Below, in pieces: positions 41,781 to 51,506 of a DNA stretch of 64,000 nt; position 1 is the stretch's first letter; the number at the start of each line of letters is the position of its first letter. The position numbers and the translations under genes are program-made. The DNA lies in the NCBI RefSeq assembly GCF_019599145.1, contig NZ_CP080647.1:1-64000 (forward strand). Direction: 5' to 3'. The notes under the pieces are model-generated. The model worked only from the letters and a program-made list of their open reading frames with translations. It was not told the DNA's origin and did no database searches. This DNA is from Streptomyces akebiae. Its GTDB lineage: Bacteria; Actinomycetota; Actinomycetes; Streptomycetales; Streptomycetaceae.

Positions 41781-42169
41781 TGAAGAGGCAGTGTTCCGCC
41801 CCTGCGCAATTCCTCAGTGCTCGCCGCACCTCGGAGAAGCGCGACAGCAACCGCGCTGTTGGGCACTGGTCTCCCGCGACGGTGGTCTCCTGACCGACGT
41901 CGTATCTTGGGCAGGAGATCGGTTGGGTGTTCGGGGTATTTGTGCGGATCGCAGATCACGCTGCCTGAGATCGGGGTTTCCCGGTCAAGTACCTGCTGGT
42001 CCGTGTAGGACGAGGAGGACGAGGAAAAGTACTGGGGTCGGTGCGCGAGCGTCGAGTGCATGTTTGCGGACAAGGTGCCGCCGAAGCGCGAGGTATTGAC
42101 ACTGCGAGGATGCACTCCCACAGGTTCCTTGCGCGATGCCCTGTCGCCAGCCGCAGAGTCGACTGGGCT

Positions 42170-42361
42170 GCTGAGCGATGTGTGTGTCGAGGTATGGGAC
42201 GAGCAGCAGCCGCTCCTGGTGAGCGGGTCGCGCTTCGCGGCGGCGAGCCTCCGGTGCAGCGCGAGGGCGTGGACGGTCCAGCCGGTCAACTGAACGGCTG
42301 CGGTGGTCAGTAGGAGTGCGCGCTGCCCGAACCGGGCCTGCACATGCAGGACGGAACCCAT
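42170..42361 (-). pseudogene. GGDEF-type protein, N-terminal fragment
   Basis: From an ATG with AGAGGGAGA upstream, a hydrophobic helix (ALLLTTAAVQLTGWTVHALA) is followed by LHRRLAAAKRDPLTRSG. This matches the RRDPLTGL start of a GGDEF domain in Streptomyces plasmid and integrative-element proteins. After about 60 residues the similarity ends and the frame runs on without meaning. The diguanylate-cyclase core is absent. Confidence 0.5.
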
Positions 42362-42451
42362 AATGGGGATCTCCCTCTCGTCTCGTACGGGTTGGGTAGG
42401 CCCGGGGCAGGCGGCTAGGTTGGACGCCGGTGCGCCTGTCCCGGGGCGGAT

Positions 42452-42815
42452 CTACAGCGCGAAGTCGCTGTCGTCGCCGACGCGGACCCAGCTGTAGGAA
42501 GAAGTTGCTCTTGCCGGTCTTGGTGGCGATCTTCTCCAGCAAACCCTTGCCCGGGACGCGGCGATCAGCGGCGTAGTGGGTTGTGAAGGACACCGCGAGC
42601 GCGGCCGCGGCGGCGGCGGCCGGATGGACCCGGATGCCGAGCGCGCGGGCACCGGCCCCGGCCATAATCGCCTGCGTGGCCGTATAGGTCAGGCAGTGGT
42701 GAAGGCACGCCATACGCCCATCGGCCCTGCCGTGGGTCGTCTTCTCCTGCGTGTCCGGGTCCTCGAAGGTGACCGGGTGGTCGTCGGGGGCGCCCTTCAC
42801 ACGGGCGCAGAAGCG
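42452..42815 (-). pseudogene. Plasmid-type membrane protein, broken by an IS
   Basis: FEDPDTQEKTTHGRADGRMA, then HHCLTYTATQAIMAGAGARA, LGIRVHPAAAAAAALAVSFT and THYAADRRVPGKGLLEKIAT reads as a two-helix membrane protein common in Streptomyces mobile DNA. A frameshift follows KSNFFLQLG and the frame closes at DSDFAL (42452). The upstream edge meets the 3' end of IS copy A, which probably removed the start. Confidence 0.5.
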
Positions 42816-44332
42816 GTCTGACCTGGTCGCGTTCGGTGATGGTCTCGGGCCGCTTCGCCGCTTTGCCCACGGCGTAGCGAGTGGCGGTGTGTCGGGTCTT
42901 CGAGCCGGGAGGTCGGCCGGGGCCGGGCCGGTTGGGTTTCGGTGCACGGGCCCGGCAGGGCAAGGCAAGTTCGGGCGGAGGTTCCTGAACCCGCGGCGGA
43001 CCCGGGCGGGGGTGAGTCGGCCGGGCTCGGCCGGCTTCTCCCAGGGGCGGCGGAGGTCGGCGGCCAGCGGGCGGGCGATGCGGAGTTGACTGTGGGCGGC
43101 GATGACCAGCCAGGTCCATCGGTCCGCCGCCTCGGGTGTGCGGAGCTCCGGGCGGGTCCAGCCCAGCGTCTGCTTGATCATCCGGAAGGTGTGTGCAAGA
43201 TCGAATCCGCGGAGGAACGCCTGCCGGCGCAGGTCGACGTCCACGCCCGACAGGCCGGTGGCCGACGTCCACAGCCAGACGGGGAGTGGATCGTGGCCGC
43301 CGGGCAGGCGGTCGACCTCCAGGCGGATCAACGTGCCTTCGATGACGGGGAGTTCGCCGGTGTGGTCGATCCATGCCGAGCGGGTGGTCAGACGGGGATG
43401 GATGCGGTCCCAGGCCATCGCGCGAGCAGTGCCGTATCGGTCGGTGACCTGCACGGTTGCGGTATCCGGATCGCCCCAGGTCTCCGATGTGGCGAAGCGG
43501 AACTCCCTGCTGTGCTTCGGCGGGCGCCCGCCCTGCGGCGGTGAGATCCACGGCACCGGGACGGGCTTGCGCATCACGCGGTCCGTGCGCATCCGCCCGA
43601 GGACCTCCACCGGCAGTCCTTCCAGCAGACAGGCCATGCGCGGGGCGTCGTAGCCGGCGTCGAAGACGACCAGGATGTCGCGGTCGCCCGGCTGCCACCG
43701 CCCCATGTCGATCAGGTCCTAGACCACCCGGCGGACCTGGGCCGCGGTGGCCTCGGCGACATCGTCGGCCGGCCCCAGCCGCAGCGCGTCCAGGATCTGG
43801 CACCACGAGGTCCGGCCCGACTCCAGCGCGACGACGAACGAGTAGGGCCAGCCGGGCACGAACTGGTCCGACGAGCGTCCGCTGCGGCCGTAGACGTGGC
43901 AGAACAAGCGGTCTGGGCTGGTCGGCGCGTCGGGGCGGAGCCAGTGGGTGACGTCGACGGCCAGGACTAGGCGCCCGTCGGCGGCCTCGGGCTGCGGCAG
44001 CCCGGCCAGCACCTGCCGCAACCGGAGCACATCCACGTTCCCGCAGTTGAGCGCGTCGTACATCGCGCCGTGCCCGCGTCGGTGCTCGGCCGTCAGGGTG
44101 AGGTCACCGTGGTGGTCACCGGCCCGTCGGTGCACAGCAGGGCGTCAGTCAGCTCGAACAGCGTGTCCCCGCGCGCGGTCAGGCAGTCGAAGAAGTCGTC
44201 CCGGAATGTGACGCCACCGCGAACGCTTCCCACCGGACATCGTGATGCAGCAGACTCATTCCCCCCACGGCCTTCGTGCTGGTCAAGTGCCTCTTTGGTC
44301 GGAGCACAGGATCAGACGGAGGCCGTGTTCAC
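42816..44332 (-). mobile_element. IS copy A: decayed transposase (NF041680-like), minus strand
   Basis: The transposase starts near 44259. Frameshifts lie near 44200 and 44105, a TAG at 43719-43721 interrupts RRVV / DLIDMGRW, and a further shift lies near 42870. Recognisable blocks are LTAEHRRGHGAMYDALNCGN, then FCHVYGRSGRSSDQFVPGWP, DRDILVVFDAGYDAPRM, THRSAWIDH-like ARSAWIDHTGELPVIEGTLI and RMIKQTLGWTRPELRTPEAA. The 5' flank (GGCCT, then CTGATC, CTCCGACCAA) matches copy B. It is non-functional. Confidence 0.8.
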
Positions 44333-44376
44333 GTCCCAGGAATCCCCGTACGAGCGATCACGTTCGGGGAATCGTT

Positions 44377-44405
44377 CGAGGTCAGACCATAAGGAACAAG
44401 TTGAG
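44377..44405 (+). repeat. IS-end box, copy 1
   Basis: TTCGAGGTCAGACCATAAGG, then AACAAGTTGAGG, shares the core TCAGACCATA with the 3' end of IS copy B (48100-48128) and with 45610-45639. It follows a short frame ending VRP-stop as in the transposase, so it is a leftover end of another copy. Confidence 0.6.
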
Positions 44406-44417
44406 GCGCAGACGGAA

Positions 44418-44448
44418 CGAGGGCCCGGGCTCACTGGCGGGGCCCTCG
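44418..44448 (-). terminator. Terminator for the secreted-protein gene
   Basis: Perfect 9-bp arms CGAGGGCCC and GGGCCCTCG flank a 13-base loop, 25 bases downstream of the stop at 44473 on the minus strand. Confidence 0.65.
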
Positions 44449-44472
44449 CACGCGTATGTGTCCTGGGTGCCG

Positions 44473-45153
44473 TTACGCGTAGAACGGCCCCGGCGTACTC
44501 CAGGTCGTGTTGCCGAAGACGTTCGCGTCGTCGATGGTGACGCTGACGTTCGTGACCTTGAGGCCGTACTGGGTGGGTGTCGTGCCGTCGGGGCAATTCA
44601 CCTGCACGGGCGCGAAGTTGACGTAGAAATGCGGCCCGTACTCGCCGGAGTAGTTCCGGTGCGCGTAGAGGATGTAGTTGCTGTCGGGCTCGTAGTACGT
44701 CGCCGACAGGGGCTGCTGCTGGGTACGGACCACGAAACTGGTGCTGTGGTCGAACGTGCCGTCCGCGCGCAGACAGCCGAACGTGCGGGCCGTGTCGGCG
44801 TACGCCTGGAAGTAGCCGCCGGTGCTGCTCAGGCCCGCGGTGTAGCCGGGCTGGTTGCGTACGTTGTGCAGTTTGACGCTCAGCTTGAAGCCGCCGCAGC
44901 CTGCCGTCGGGTCGTAGTCGTGGTAGATGAGCTGGCACTTGCGGTCGCCGAAGTAGGCGGTGGGATCCGGGTTGTAGGGCTGGGGCACCACGGCGCCGTA
45001 GAACTTGACGGTCGCGGAGATACCGCCGTCGGTGGCCGCCGGGATCTCGACCGTGGTGGTGGCGTGGGCGGTTCCTGTACCGACCAGGACGAGTAGGGCC
45101 CCCGCCAGTAACACAGTGGACAGCCGCCCCAGCGCTCTGCGCATGCTCCGCAT
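44473..45153 (-). CDS. Secreted protein of unknown function
   Basis: 226 residues from the ATG at 45153, with GGGGGAAG upstream. The signal peptide is clear: RSMRRAL, then LSTVLLAGALLVLVGTGTAH, with cleavage expected after AHA. The mature part is rich in Tyr, Thr and Asn and contains four Cys (KCQLIYHDYD, GCGGFKL, FGCLRAD, VNCPDG) that could form two disulfides. Beta-rich blocks such as YFQAYADTARTFG and HRNYSGEYGPHFYVNF suggest an all-beta domain. No family is recognised. It sits between the two decayed IS copies and looks intact. Confidence 0.72.
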   Translation of the reverse strand: MRSMRRALGRLSTVLLAGALLVLVGTGTAHATTTVEIPAATDGGISATVKFYGAVVPQPYNPDPTAYFGDRKCQLIYHDYDPTAGCGGFKLSVKLHNVRNQPGYTAGLSSTGGYFQAYADTARTFGCLRADGTFDHSTSFVVRTQQQPLSATYYEPDSNYILYAHRNYSGEYGPHFYVNFAPVQVNCPDGTTPTQYGLKVTNVSVTIDDANVFGNTTWSTPGPFYA

Positions 45154-45249
45154 GTGTGACTTCCCCCCTGTGCACGTGGTGCACGCTCACATGAACAGTG
45201 ACCTGGGCACGCTATCCCCCCCTCCGCTCCCACAACCGGGAAACGTCCC

Positions 45250-45609
45250 AGCCCTCACAACCGGAACGGATGGCCAAGGCCGGTGAGGATGTCGTCCCTG
45301 GGTCCCGAGTCGCCGGTCAGGCCGGTGCCCGGCTGGAGCAGGCCTGCGCGAGCGTGTTCAGCCGGTTGTAGCTGGTGTTGAGATTGCCCGAGTAGCCGTA
45401 CGACTCCTGGTCCGTGTCCGGTTCCGGATCCGCGTACGCCAGGTCCGGCCACAGCGCCCCGGCAGCGGGCGCCATCGAGGACCTCAACCGGCCCCCGGTG
45501 GCGCCCAGTTCGGCGAGCCGGCCGCCTCCTCCCGCATCGGCGCGAAGAACAAGTGCAGCTCATGCGCGGTGATCAGCCGCTTGAACCGCGCGTACGCGGT
45601 CCGCTCGAT
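45250..45609. other. Minus-strand gene scraps
   Basis: Two minus-strand stretches look coding but have no start or family. One is EPDTDQESYGYSGNLNTSYN, then RLNTLAQACSSRAPA (about 45330-45450). The other is TAYARFKRLITAHELHLFFA, then PMREEAAGSPNW (about 45490-45600). They are in different frames and appear to be ends of lost genes. Confidence 0.35.
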
Positions 45610-45649
45610 CGAGGTCAGACCATAGAGAAGAAGCTGAGCTTGTTCTCTA
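45610..45649 (+). repeat. IS-end box, copy 2, with palindrome
   Basis: GATCGAGGTCAGACCATAGA, then GAAGAAGCTGAGC, repeats the IS-end box. The following bases complete a near-perfect 25-base palindrome (AGAGAAGAAGCT, G, AGCTTGTTCTCT) that could act as a hairpin. Confidence 0.6.
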
Positions 45650-45720
45650 ACCTCCGTCCCTACTCTGACGTTCCCTCTTAATGGGGTGATCACGACGAGC
45701 TGATCCGACACACTGGTTCG

Positions 45721-46503
45721 ATGCGGCACGATGATGAAGAGCCTTTGTCCGGTGGCAACGTCAGTGATGGCGTCGTTCGCGTCGGGGACACCGTTCGCCG
45801 TCCGACCGGACCATGGACTCCCGCTGTGCATGCCCTGCTTGCCCACCTGCACGAGGTGGGATTCTGCGCGGCGCCTCGTCCGCTCGGCATTGACGATCAG
45901 GGGCGTGAGGTCCTGACCTTCATGCCGGGAGATGTGGTCTGGCCCGACCGGTTCTCGCTGATGGAACCGGCTCGACAACTGGCTCGCGTGGCACGGCTGA
46001 TCCGGGACTTCCACGACGCCGTGCAGGACTTCACGGCGCCCTCCGATGCGCGGTGGCAGACGCTGATCCCCGCTGAGGGCACTGACATCATCGCCCATAA
46101 CGACCTGGCCCCCTGGAACCTCGTGGTCGCAGACGAGGCGCGGTGGGCCTTCATCGACTGGGACGCTGCAGGTCCCGGCTCGCGCCTGTGGGATGTCGCA
46201 TACGCCATTCACGGGTTCATCCCGCTGTCCGCGCATCCGGACTGGCAGAGCCCGGACGCGGCGGACCGACTGCGAGTCTTCGCCGACGCCTACGGTCTGG
46301 CTGAGTCCGAACGCCGTCGGTTGGTGCCTCTGCTGGGGCGCCGTACGCGTTCCATGCACGACTTCCTGCGCGACCAGGCAGCCCAAGGAGCCCAGCCCTG
46401 GGCAAGGCTGTGGGCTGAAGGCCACGGCGACGCTTGGCGAAACGACGCCGAATACATCGAGCAACGCGAAGACCAGTGGATGCAGGCCCTGCTCGCTAGC
46501 TGA
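45721..46503 (+). CDS. Phosphotransferase-family (APH/choline-kinase-like) protein
   Basis: 260 residues. The kinase-like fold is supported by the catalytic loop IAHNDLAPWNLVV (HxDxxxxN, His to Asn in order) and the metal-binding WAFIDWDAAGPGSRLWDVAY. The N-terminal lobe is short (GGNVSDGVVRVGDTVRRPTG, the nucleotide loop). It could phosphorylate an aminoglycoside, macrolide or small amine; family membership does not decide. The start at ATG 45721 has no strong site. It is intact and lies between two decayed IS copies in opposite orientation. Confidence 0.82.
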   Translation: MRHDDEEPLSGGNVSDGVVRVGDTVRRPTGPWTPAVHALLAHLHEVGFCAAPRPLGIDDQGREVLTFMPGDVVWPDRFSLMEPARQLARVARLIRDFHDAVQDFTAPSDARWQTLIPAEGTDIIAHNDLAPWNLVVADEARWAFIDWDAAGPGSRLWDVAYAIHGFIPLSAHPDWQSPDAADRLRVFADAYGLAESERRRLVPLLGRRTRSMHDFLRDQAAQGAQPWARLWAEGHGDAWRNDAEYIEQREDQWMQALLAS

Positions 46504-46588
46504 GGCATCAGCGCCCGTGCCTGGCTCCTTAAATCGAACAACATCTCGAACTGGATCACTCACCTGGGCATTCGCCGGACATTGAAGG

Positions 46589-48113
46589 GGCCTTCGCCTG
46601 ATCGTGTGCTCCGACCAAGGTGCACCGATCGAGACGAAGGCCGTGAGGGTGAGTCTGCTGCCTGCCACCGGTCCCGGGGAGGCGTTCGCGCAAGCGTCAC
46701 GCTTCCGGGAGGACTTATTCGACTGTCTGACCGCGCGCGGGGACGAACTGTTCGACCTCGTGGGCGCGTTGTTGTGCGCGGACGGTCCGGTGACCTCGCC
46801 GGTGGACCTGACGCTGGTGGCCGAGCACCGGCGCGGGCACGGCGCTGTATGAGGCGTTGAACTGCGGGAGTGTGGACGTGCCCCGGCTGCGGCAGGTGCT
46901 GGCCGGTCTGCCGCAGCCGCGGGCCGCCGACAGGCGCCTGGTCCTGGCGGTCGACGTCAGCAGTTGGCTCCGCCCCGACGCGCCGACCAGCGCGGACCGC
47001 CTGTTCTGCCACGTCTACGGTCGCAGCGGACGCTCCTCGGACCAGTTCATCCGCGGCTGGCCGTACTCCTTCGTCGCCGCCCTCGAATCGGGCCGCACAT
47101 CCTGGTGCCAGCTCCTGGACGCCGTGCGTCTCGGCCCCGGGGACGACGTCGCCGAGGTCACTGCCGCCCAGCTCCGCCGGGTGGCCGAGGACCTGATCGA
47201 GATGGGCCGCTGGCACTTGGGCGACCGCGACATCCTCATCGTCTTCGACGCCGGCTACGACGCCCCGCGGATGGCCCACCTCCTGACCGGCCTCCCGGTC
47301 GAGGTACTAGGGGGTGCACTCCGACCGCGTCATGCGACGGCCGACGCCCTCGCTCAACGAGTACGCCCTGGCCTATCCCCAGGGCGGGCGACCGCCGAAG
47401 CACGGCAAGGAGTTCCGCTTCGCCAGGCCGGAGACCTGGGGCGAGCCGGACGCGGCAACCGTTCAGGTCACCGACCGGTACGGCACCGCCCGGTACGGCA
47501 CCGCCCGCGCGATGGCCTGGGACCGCATCCACCCCCGCCTGACCACCCGCTCCGCATGGATCGACCACACCGGCGAACTCCCCATCATCGAAGGCACGCT
47601 GATCCGCCTCCAGGTCGACCACCTGCCCGGCGGAGGCGATCCCCTCCCACTCTGGCTCTGGTCGTCCGCCACCGGCCTGAACAGCGAGGACGCCGACGTG
47701 CGCTGGCAGGCGTTCCTGAGGAGGTTCGACATCGAGCATCTCTTCAGGCTGATGAAACAGACCCTCGGGTGGACCCGTCCGAAGCTGCGCACCCCCGAAG
47801 CCGGCGAGTGCCGGACCTGGCTGATCATCGCCGCGCACACCCAGATCCGGCTTCTGCGCGGCGCGGCCGCCGACCTGCGGCGGCCGTGGGAGAAGCCTGC
47901 CGAGCCCGGCCGGCTCACCCCGGCCCGCGTCCGCCGGGGGTTTCGGAACCTCCGGCCGCACCTGTCCTGCCCCGCCCGTGCACCGAAACCCTCAACACCC
48001 GGCCCGGGAAGGCCACCTGGCTCGAAGAACCGGCGGCCCGCCACCCGCTACGACGTGGGCAAGACCGTGAAGCGACCCGAGAGCATCACCGAACGAAACC
48101 GACTCAGACCATA
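46589..48113 (+). mobile_element. IS copy B: decayed transposase (NF041680-like), plus strand
   Basis: The left flank from 46589 matches copy A. The transposase runs from GTG 46645 (SLLPATGPGEAFAQASRFRE). A frameshift near 46848 precedes YEALNCGSVDVPRLRQVLAG, and another near 47312 precedes HSDRVMRRPTPSLNEYALAY. The remainder is open to the natural end (YDVGKTVKRPESITERNRLR, then P-stop at 48112). An in-frame duplication RYGTARYGTARA at about 47480 is also present. It is inactive, and in opposite orientation to copy A. Confidence 0.82.
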
Positions 48114-48128
48114 AAGAACAAGCTGAGC
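48100..48128 (+). repeat. IS-end box, copy 3 (3' end of IS copy B)
   Basis: TCAGACCATAAAGAACAAGC, then TGAGC, directly spans the transposase stop codon and so marks the right end of copy B. Confidence 0.65.
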
Positions 48129-48375
48129 ATGTGTTTCTGAACCCTGATCGGCCACCAGAACGGTACCCATCGCTTTCGGCCTGGACCTGGCTCTGTCACG
48201 AACGATCAGGGAACGAGACCGGAGGAGCATCAACCTCAACGCGGCGATCTCCCATGGTGTGGTTATCCCCACCGCCAGGGGGTGGCCCACCGGATGGGCA
48301 ATGACATCAGTGCGCGGCGATCGTGTGTCACAGAGACGGCTTGATGGCCACGCATGACGAAGGGACACTTCATCG

Positions 48376-49056
48376 ATGCGCATCCTCCTGATCGGGCCGC
48401 CCGGAGCTGGCAAGGGCACGCAGGCAGTGCGCCTTGCCGCGCATCTGTCGATCCAGCACATCTCCACCGGTGACCTGTTCCGCGAGCACATCGAGCGGGG
48501 CACCGAGTTCGGGCACAACGCCCACACGCACATACGCGCCGGCCTTCTGGCACCGGACGAGGTCACCATCGGGGTGGTCAAAGAGCGCCTTGCCCGCCCG
48601 GACACCGGGCGCGGATTCCTGCTGGACGGCTTCCCTCGCAATCTTGCCCAAGCGGAGGCGCTGGACGGCATCCTGGCCGACTCGAAGTCGAGACTGGACG
48701 CCGTGCTAGACCTGGAGATTCCCGAGGCCCAGGTGGTCAGGCGGATCGCTGGGCGACGGCTGTGCCGTCAGAACCGCGAACACATCTTTCACATCCACTA
48801 CAGCCCGCCTGAAGTGGCAGGAGCCTGCGACGTCTGCGGCGGTGAGCTGTACCAGCGCGATGACGACCGCGAGACAACCGTTCGTAGGCGACTGGAGGTC
48901 TATCGCAGTGAAACGGCGCCGGTCGTCGACCACTACCAAGCTCAGGGCCTGGTGACCACGATCTCGGCCCTCGGCCAGGTCCAGGAGGTCCTGGACCGCG
49001 CGCTGGTCGCGATCGGCCACGGTCAGGTCGATGCCTCCGGCGCGTCAAGCTGCTGA
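48376..49056 (+). CDS. adk: Adenylate kinase, accessory copy
   Basis: 226 residues. The P-loop is GPPGAGKGTQ (about 7-16), and ISTGDLFREHI and GFLLDGFPRNLAQAEAL are the AMP-binding segments. The LID carries a CRQN ... CDVCGG arrangement, so three Cys are available for a structural zinc site, as in Gram-positive enzymes. It interconverts AMP, ADP and ATP. The ordinary Streptomyces adk lies in the ribosomal secY region, so this isolated copy between IS remnants is a second, possibly acquired gene. The LID is slightly longer than usual (REHIFHIHYSPPEVAGACD). Confidence 0.87.
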   Translation: MRILLIGPPGAGKGTQAVRLAAHLSIQHISTGDLFREHIERGTEFGHNAHTHIRAGLLAPDEVTIGVVKERLARPDTGRGFLLDGFPRNLAQAEALDGILADSKSRLDAVLDLEIPEAQVVRRIAGRRLCRQNREHIFHIHYSPPEVAGACDVCGGELYQRDDDRETTVRRRLEVYRSETAPVVDHYQAQGLVTTISALGQVQEVLDRALVAIGHGQVDASGASSC

Positions 49057-49197
49057 CCCCTCCGCTGGGAAGGTGCGGGGCTGCCGCCCCTGACTGCCGC
49101 GGCCGAGGACTTGTAAGCTCCGCTCGCCCGCTGGCTCCCTTCGACACCCCGACTTTCGGACGACGCGGCTGACCGAACCCCCTGCGATGCAGCCCGG

Positions 49198-49310
49198 TCA
49201 GCCGTCGGCTGGCGCCGGATTTCTCGGCCAGCTGGGGGTGGCCCCTTTCCGTGCGAGGCGCCTGGTCATGAGAGTGACGGCTACCCAGGTGATCAGGGTT
49301 TCGGAGTGCT
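49198..49310 (-). pseudogene. IS5-family transposase C-terminal scrap
   Basis: SGLIQHSETLITWVAVTLMT, then RRLARKG resembles the end of IS5-group transposases (family pattern SEALIYVAMTRLMLRRLAR). Only about 35 residues remain. Confidence 0.5.
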
Positions 49311-49579
49311 GGATGAGCCCTGAACGCGACGTCCGGTCAGCGCAGCAGGCTCGTCGCGGCCGTCGCCGCGACCGACTCGTCGCGGGTGAACTCCTCCGCC
49401 ACCCGGGACCTTGCCCTCCGCCGACACTTTGGACGCGACCTGCGGACGCTGAGGCATTGTGCGTCGTTGATCGCTGCGTGAGTGAACTGGTCGGGGACGC
49501 ACAGAAGTTGTCGCCTGCGGCGCACAAGGCGGCTTCGTCTGCGGGTGGTGGCGGCGCTGGTGACCTGCCGGACTCGCGG

Positions 49580-50010
49580 AGATGTCGCGGCGGTGTGCCA
49601 GGGGTTCACGCCGGTCGTCCGCCGCACGGGCAACCGGTCCACGGTCAGTGCGTGTCCGCGATCAGCGCCAACGGCCGCATGCACTTCATGAGTCTTCACC
49701 GAGACCTTTGACACCAAGGTCATGGGCCGCCTTCCTGGACCGGCTCGTCGGCCACTGCGACCACAAGGTCCTACCTCCTCCCGTCCGGCCACTCCGCGCA
49801 CCGCCCCCGCAAGGTCCACGCCCTGGCTGGTCGATCACCCGGGCTGCATCGAGCCGCACTCTCTGCCGTCGTACTCGCCGGAGGCCGAACCCCGACGACT
49901 TGGTCAACGCCCACCTCGAACGGAACCTTCCGATGCACAGCCGGGCCCGGGACCAGGCCCACATCGCCGGTCAGCAACACGCACACTCTTGGCTGCTTCG
50001 CCCTCGCTTG
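49580..50010 (+). pseudogene. IS630-family transposase, C-terminal remnant
   Basis: Pieces in shifting frames follow the IS630 order: VFTETFDTKVMGR, FLDRLVGHCDHKV, LVDHPGCIEPHSLPSYSPEA (the SLPxYxPELNP region) and DDLVNAHLERNLPMHSRARD. At least three frameshifts are present. Confidence 0.65.
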
Positions 50011-50066
50011 GCCATTCCCCCCTCTCAACCCGACACCATGCCTATCTGGGTCGAGCCTGTTTCGAG

Positions 50067-50846
50067 TCAGCTCGAGCGCTCGACGCGCGTGAGCCACTCG
50101 GTGAGGAGGGCGCGCAGAAGTTCCGGTTGCTCGTGGGGTAGGGCGTGCCCCGCGTCGTCAACCACGGAGAGCGAGGCGTGCGGGTAGTGGTCGATGAGGT
50201 CGGTAGCGGCGGCATACCCGACCGTGGAGTCCAGCCGCCCCGCCACGACCACTGTCGGACCCGCGTATGCCGGTGTGCGATCGGGGGTGAGCTCCCATCG
50301 TTCGCCGATTCGCTCGAGCGCTGTCTGGTCGACCAGCGCGGCGGCCGGGGTGACGTAACGTTCGTATCGTTCGAGCATCGCCGGGGTTTGGATCACGAAG
50401 TAGCTCCGGAAGACGTCATCACCGATCTCGCCCGATCCGGCGACGACGCGGTGCGCTGGGACGTCACGCAGCCCTGGCAAGAACGGACAGATGAGCGCCA
50501 GACCGGCGACCTTCGCCGGGCGCCTCGCGGCCATTGCCTGCGCGTAGTACGCGCCCGCCGAGTGACCGATGAGGAGGTACGCAGCCCCGCCGATGACCTC
50601 GTCGGCGAAGTCGAGCAGCGTATCGAGGACGTCGTCGGCGCTGCGCAGCGTGTCGGGAGCGATTGTCCGGCCCATTCCAGGGAGGTCGGGATAAATCCGC
50701 CGCAGCCCCGCAACGCCTTCGAAAACCAGCTCGAAGCAAGCCTCAGCCTCGCGGTGGTCGACGCCGGCGCCGTGGAGTACCAGCACGGGGCGACCGGACC
50801 CGTGCTCCACGTAGTGGACCACCACCTGGCCCACGGGAATCTCCAT
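50067..50846 (-). CDS. Alpha/beta hydrolase
   Basis: 259 residues. VLVLHGAGVDHRE is the oxyanion HG motif, IGHSAGAYYAQAMAARRP the nucleophile elbow (Ser in GHSAG, about residue 95), GRLDSTVGY the acid position and DDAGHALPHEQPELL the catalytic His. It is a soluble cytoplasmic esterase/lipase-like enzyme with a cap region (residues about 120-190). The substrate is unknown. It stands alone among IS debris and is intact. Confidence 0.87.
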   Translation of the reverse strand: MEIPVGQVVVHYVEHGSGRPVLVLHGAGVDHREAEACFELVFEGVAGLRRIYPDLPGMGRTIAPDTLRSADDVLDTLLDFADEVIGGAAYLLIGHSAGAYYAQAMAARRPAKVAGLALICPFLPGLRDVPAHRVVAGSGEIGDDVFRSYFVIQTPAMLERYERYVTPAAALVDQTALERIGERWELTPDRTPAYAGPTVVVAGRLDSTVGYAAATDLIDHYPHASLSVVDDAGHALPHEQPELLRALLTEWLTRVERSS

Positions 50847-51506
50847 CCCCGCATGCTAATCCCGCATGGGGCGTCCTGAGAGAGTCATTGTCAATATCTG
50901 CGGGTCGGGGAGAGGTTGAAAATGCCGAGAGTGTCCCGCTCCGGAAGCGGTGCAGGCCCTATCCGTTGGCTCCAGCCGTTGGCTCCAGCCGATGGGCAGG
51001 GCTGCCGAAGAACATGGTGGCTGGCCACGTGCTCGTGGGCGGGTCTCGCCGGTCGCGCCGTGGAGGCGCTGGTCGTTGAACCAACCGGCCCGTCCGCACA
51101 CCCGACCGAGGCGTCAATGCCCGGTCTCCAACGGGTGTGCGGTGAACGCGAAAGTCGTGTATTGACCGGCCGAATCCGCATGGTGAACAAGTCCCGGTCG
51201 CGCATGGTCCAACGACCCTTCTGACTGCGAGAGCCGATCCCTTTCTCTTTCGTCCTGGCATCCCTTGTTGGGCATCTGGCCTGTATGACAGGGTGGTTCA
51301 CGTTAGAACAATCCGTATCCGGCCTACCGGCTCACACGGGTCGTGGCGTCGCCCGCTCCCCCACAAGGCGGTCGCGCGGCATCGCCCGGGCGGTCACCAC
51401 CTCAACACCTCCCTCTCCGCACGGCCACACCAGGTCCGCGCTGCTGCTGTTCCCGCGTCGGCCCGGGATGAGGCTGCCCAGCGCGCCTGGGAGAAGGAAA
51501 GCCCCT
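50847..51506. other. Intergenic stretch without a supported gene
   Basis: Short frames only. A 13-base direct tandem duplication (CCGTTGGCTCCAG) occurs at about 50960-50985. The last 20 bases hold the GGAGAAGGAAAG site of the next gene. Confidence 0.4.

Larger units (their letters stand above)
49057..50066. other. IS graveyard (IS5 and IS630 scraps)
   Basis: No intact gene. It contains the two transposase scraps listed separately and degenerate GC-rich sequence with stops in all frames. Confidence 0.55.

Noticed and set aside
50960..50985. 13-base tandem duplication as a regulatory repeat
   Set aside because: Single isolated slippage-type duplication with no gene or symmetry attached.
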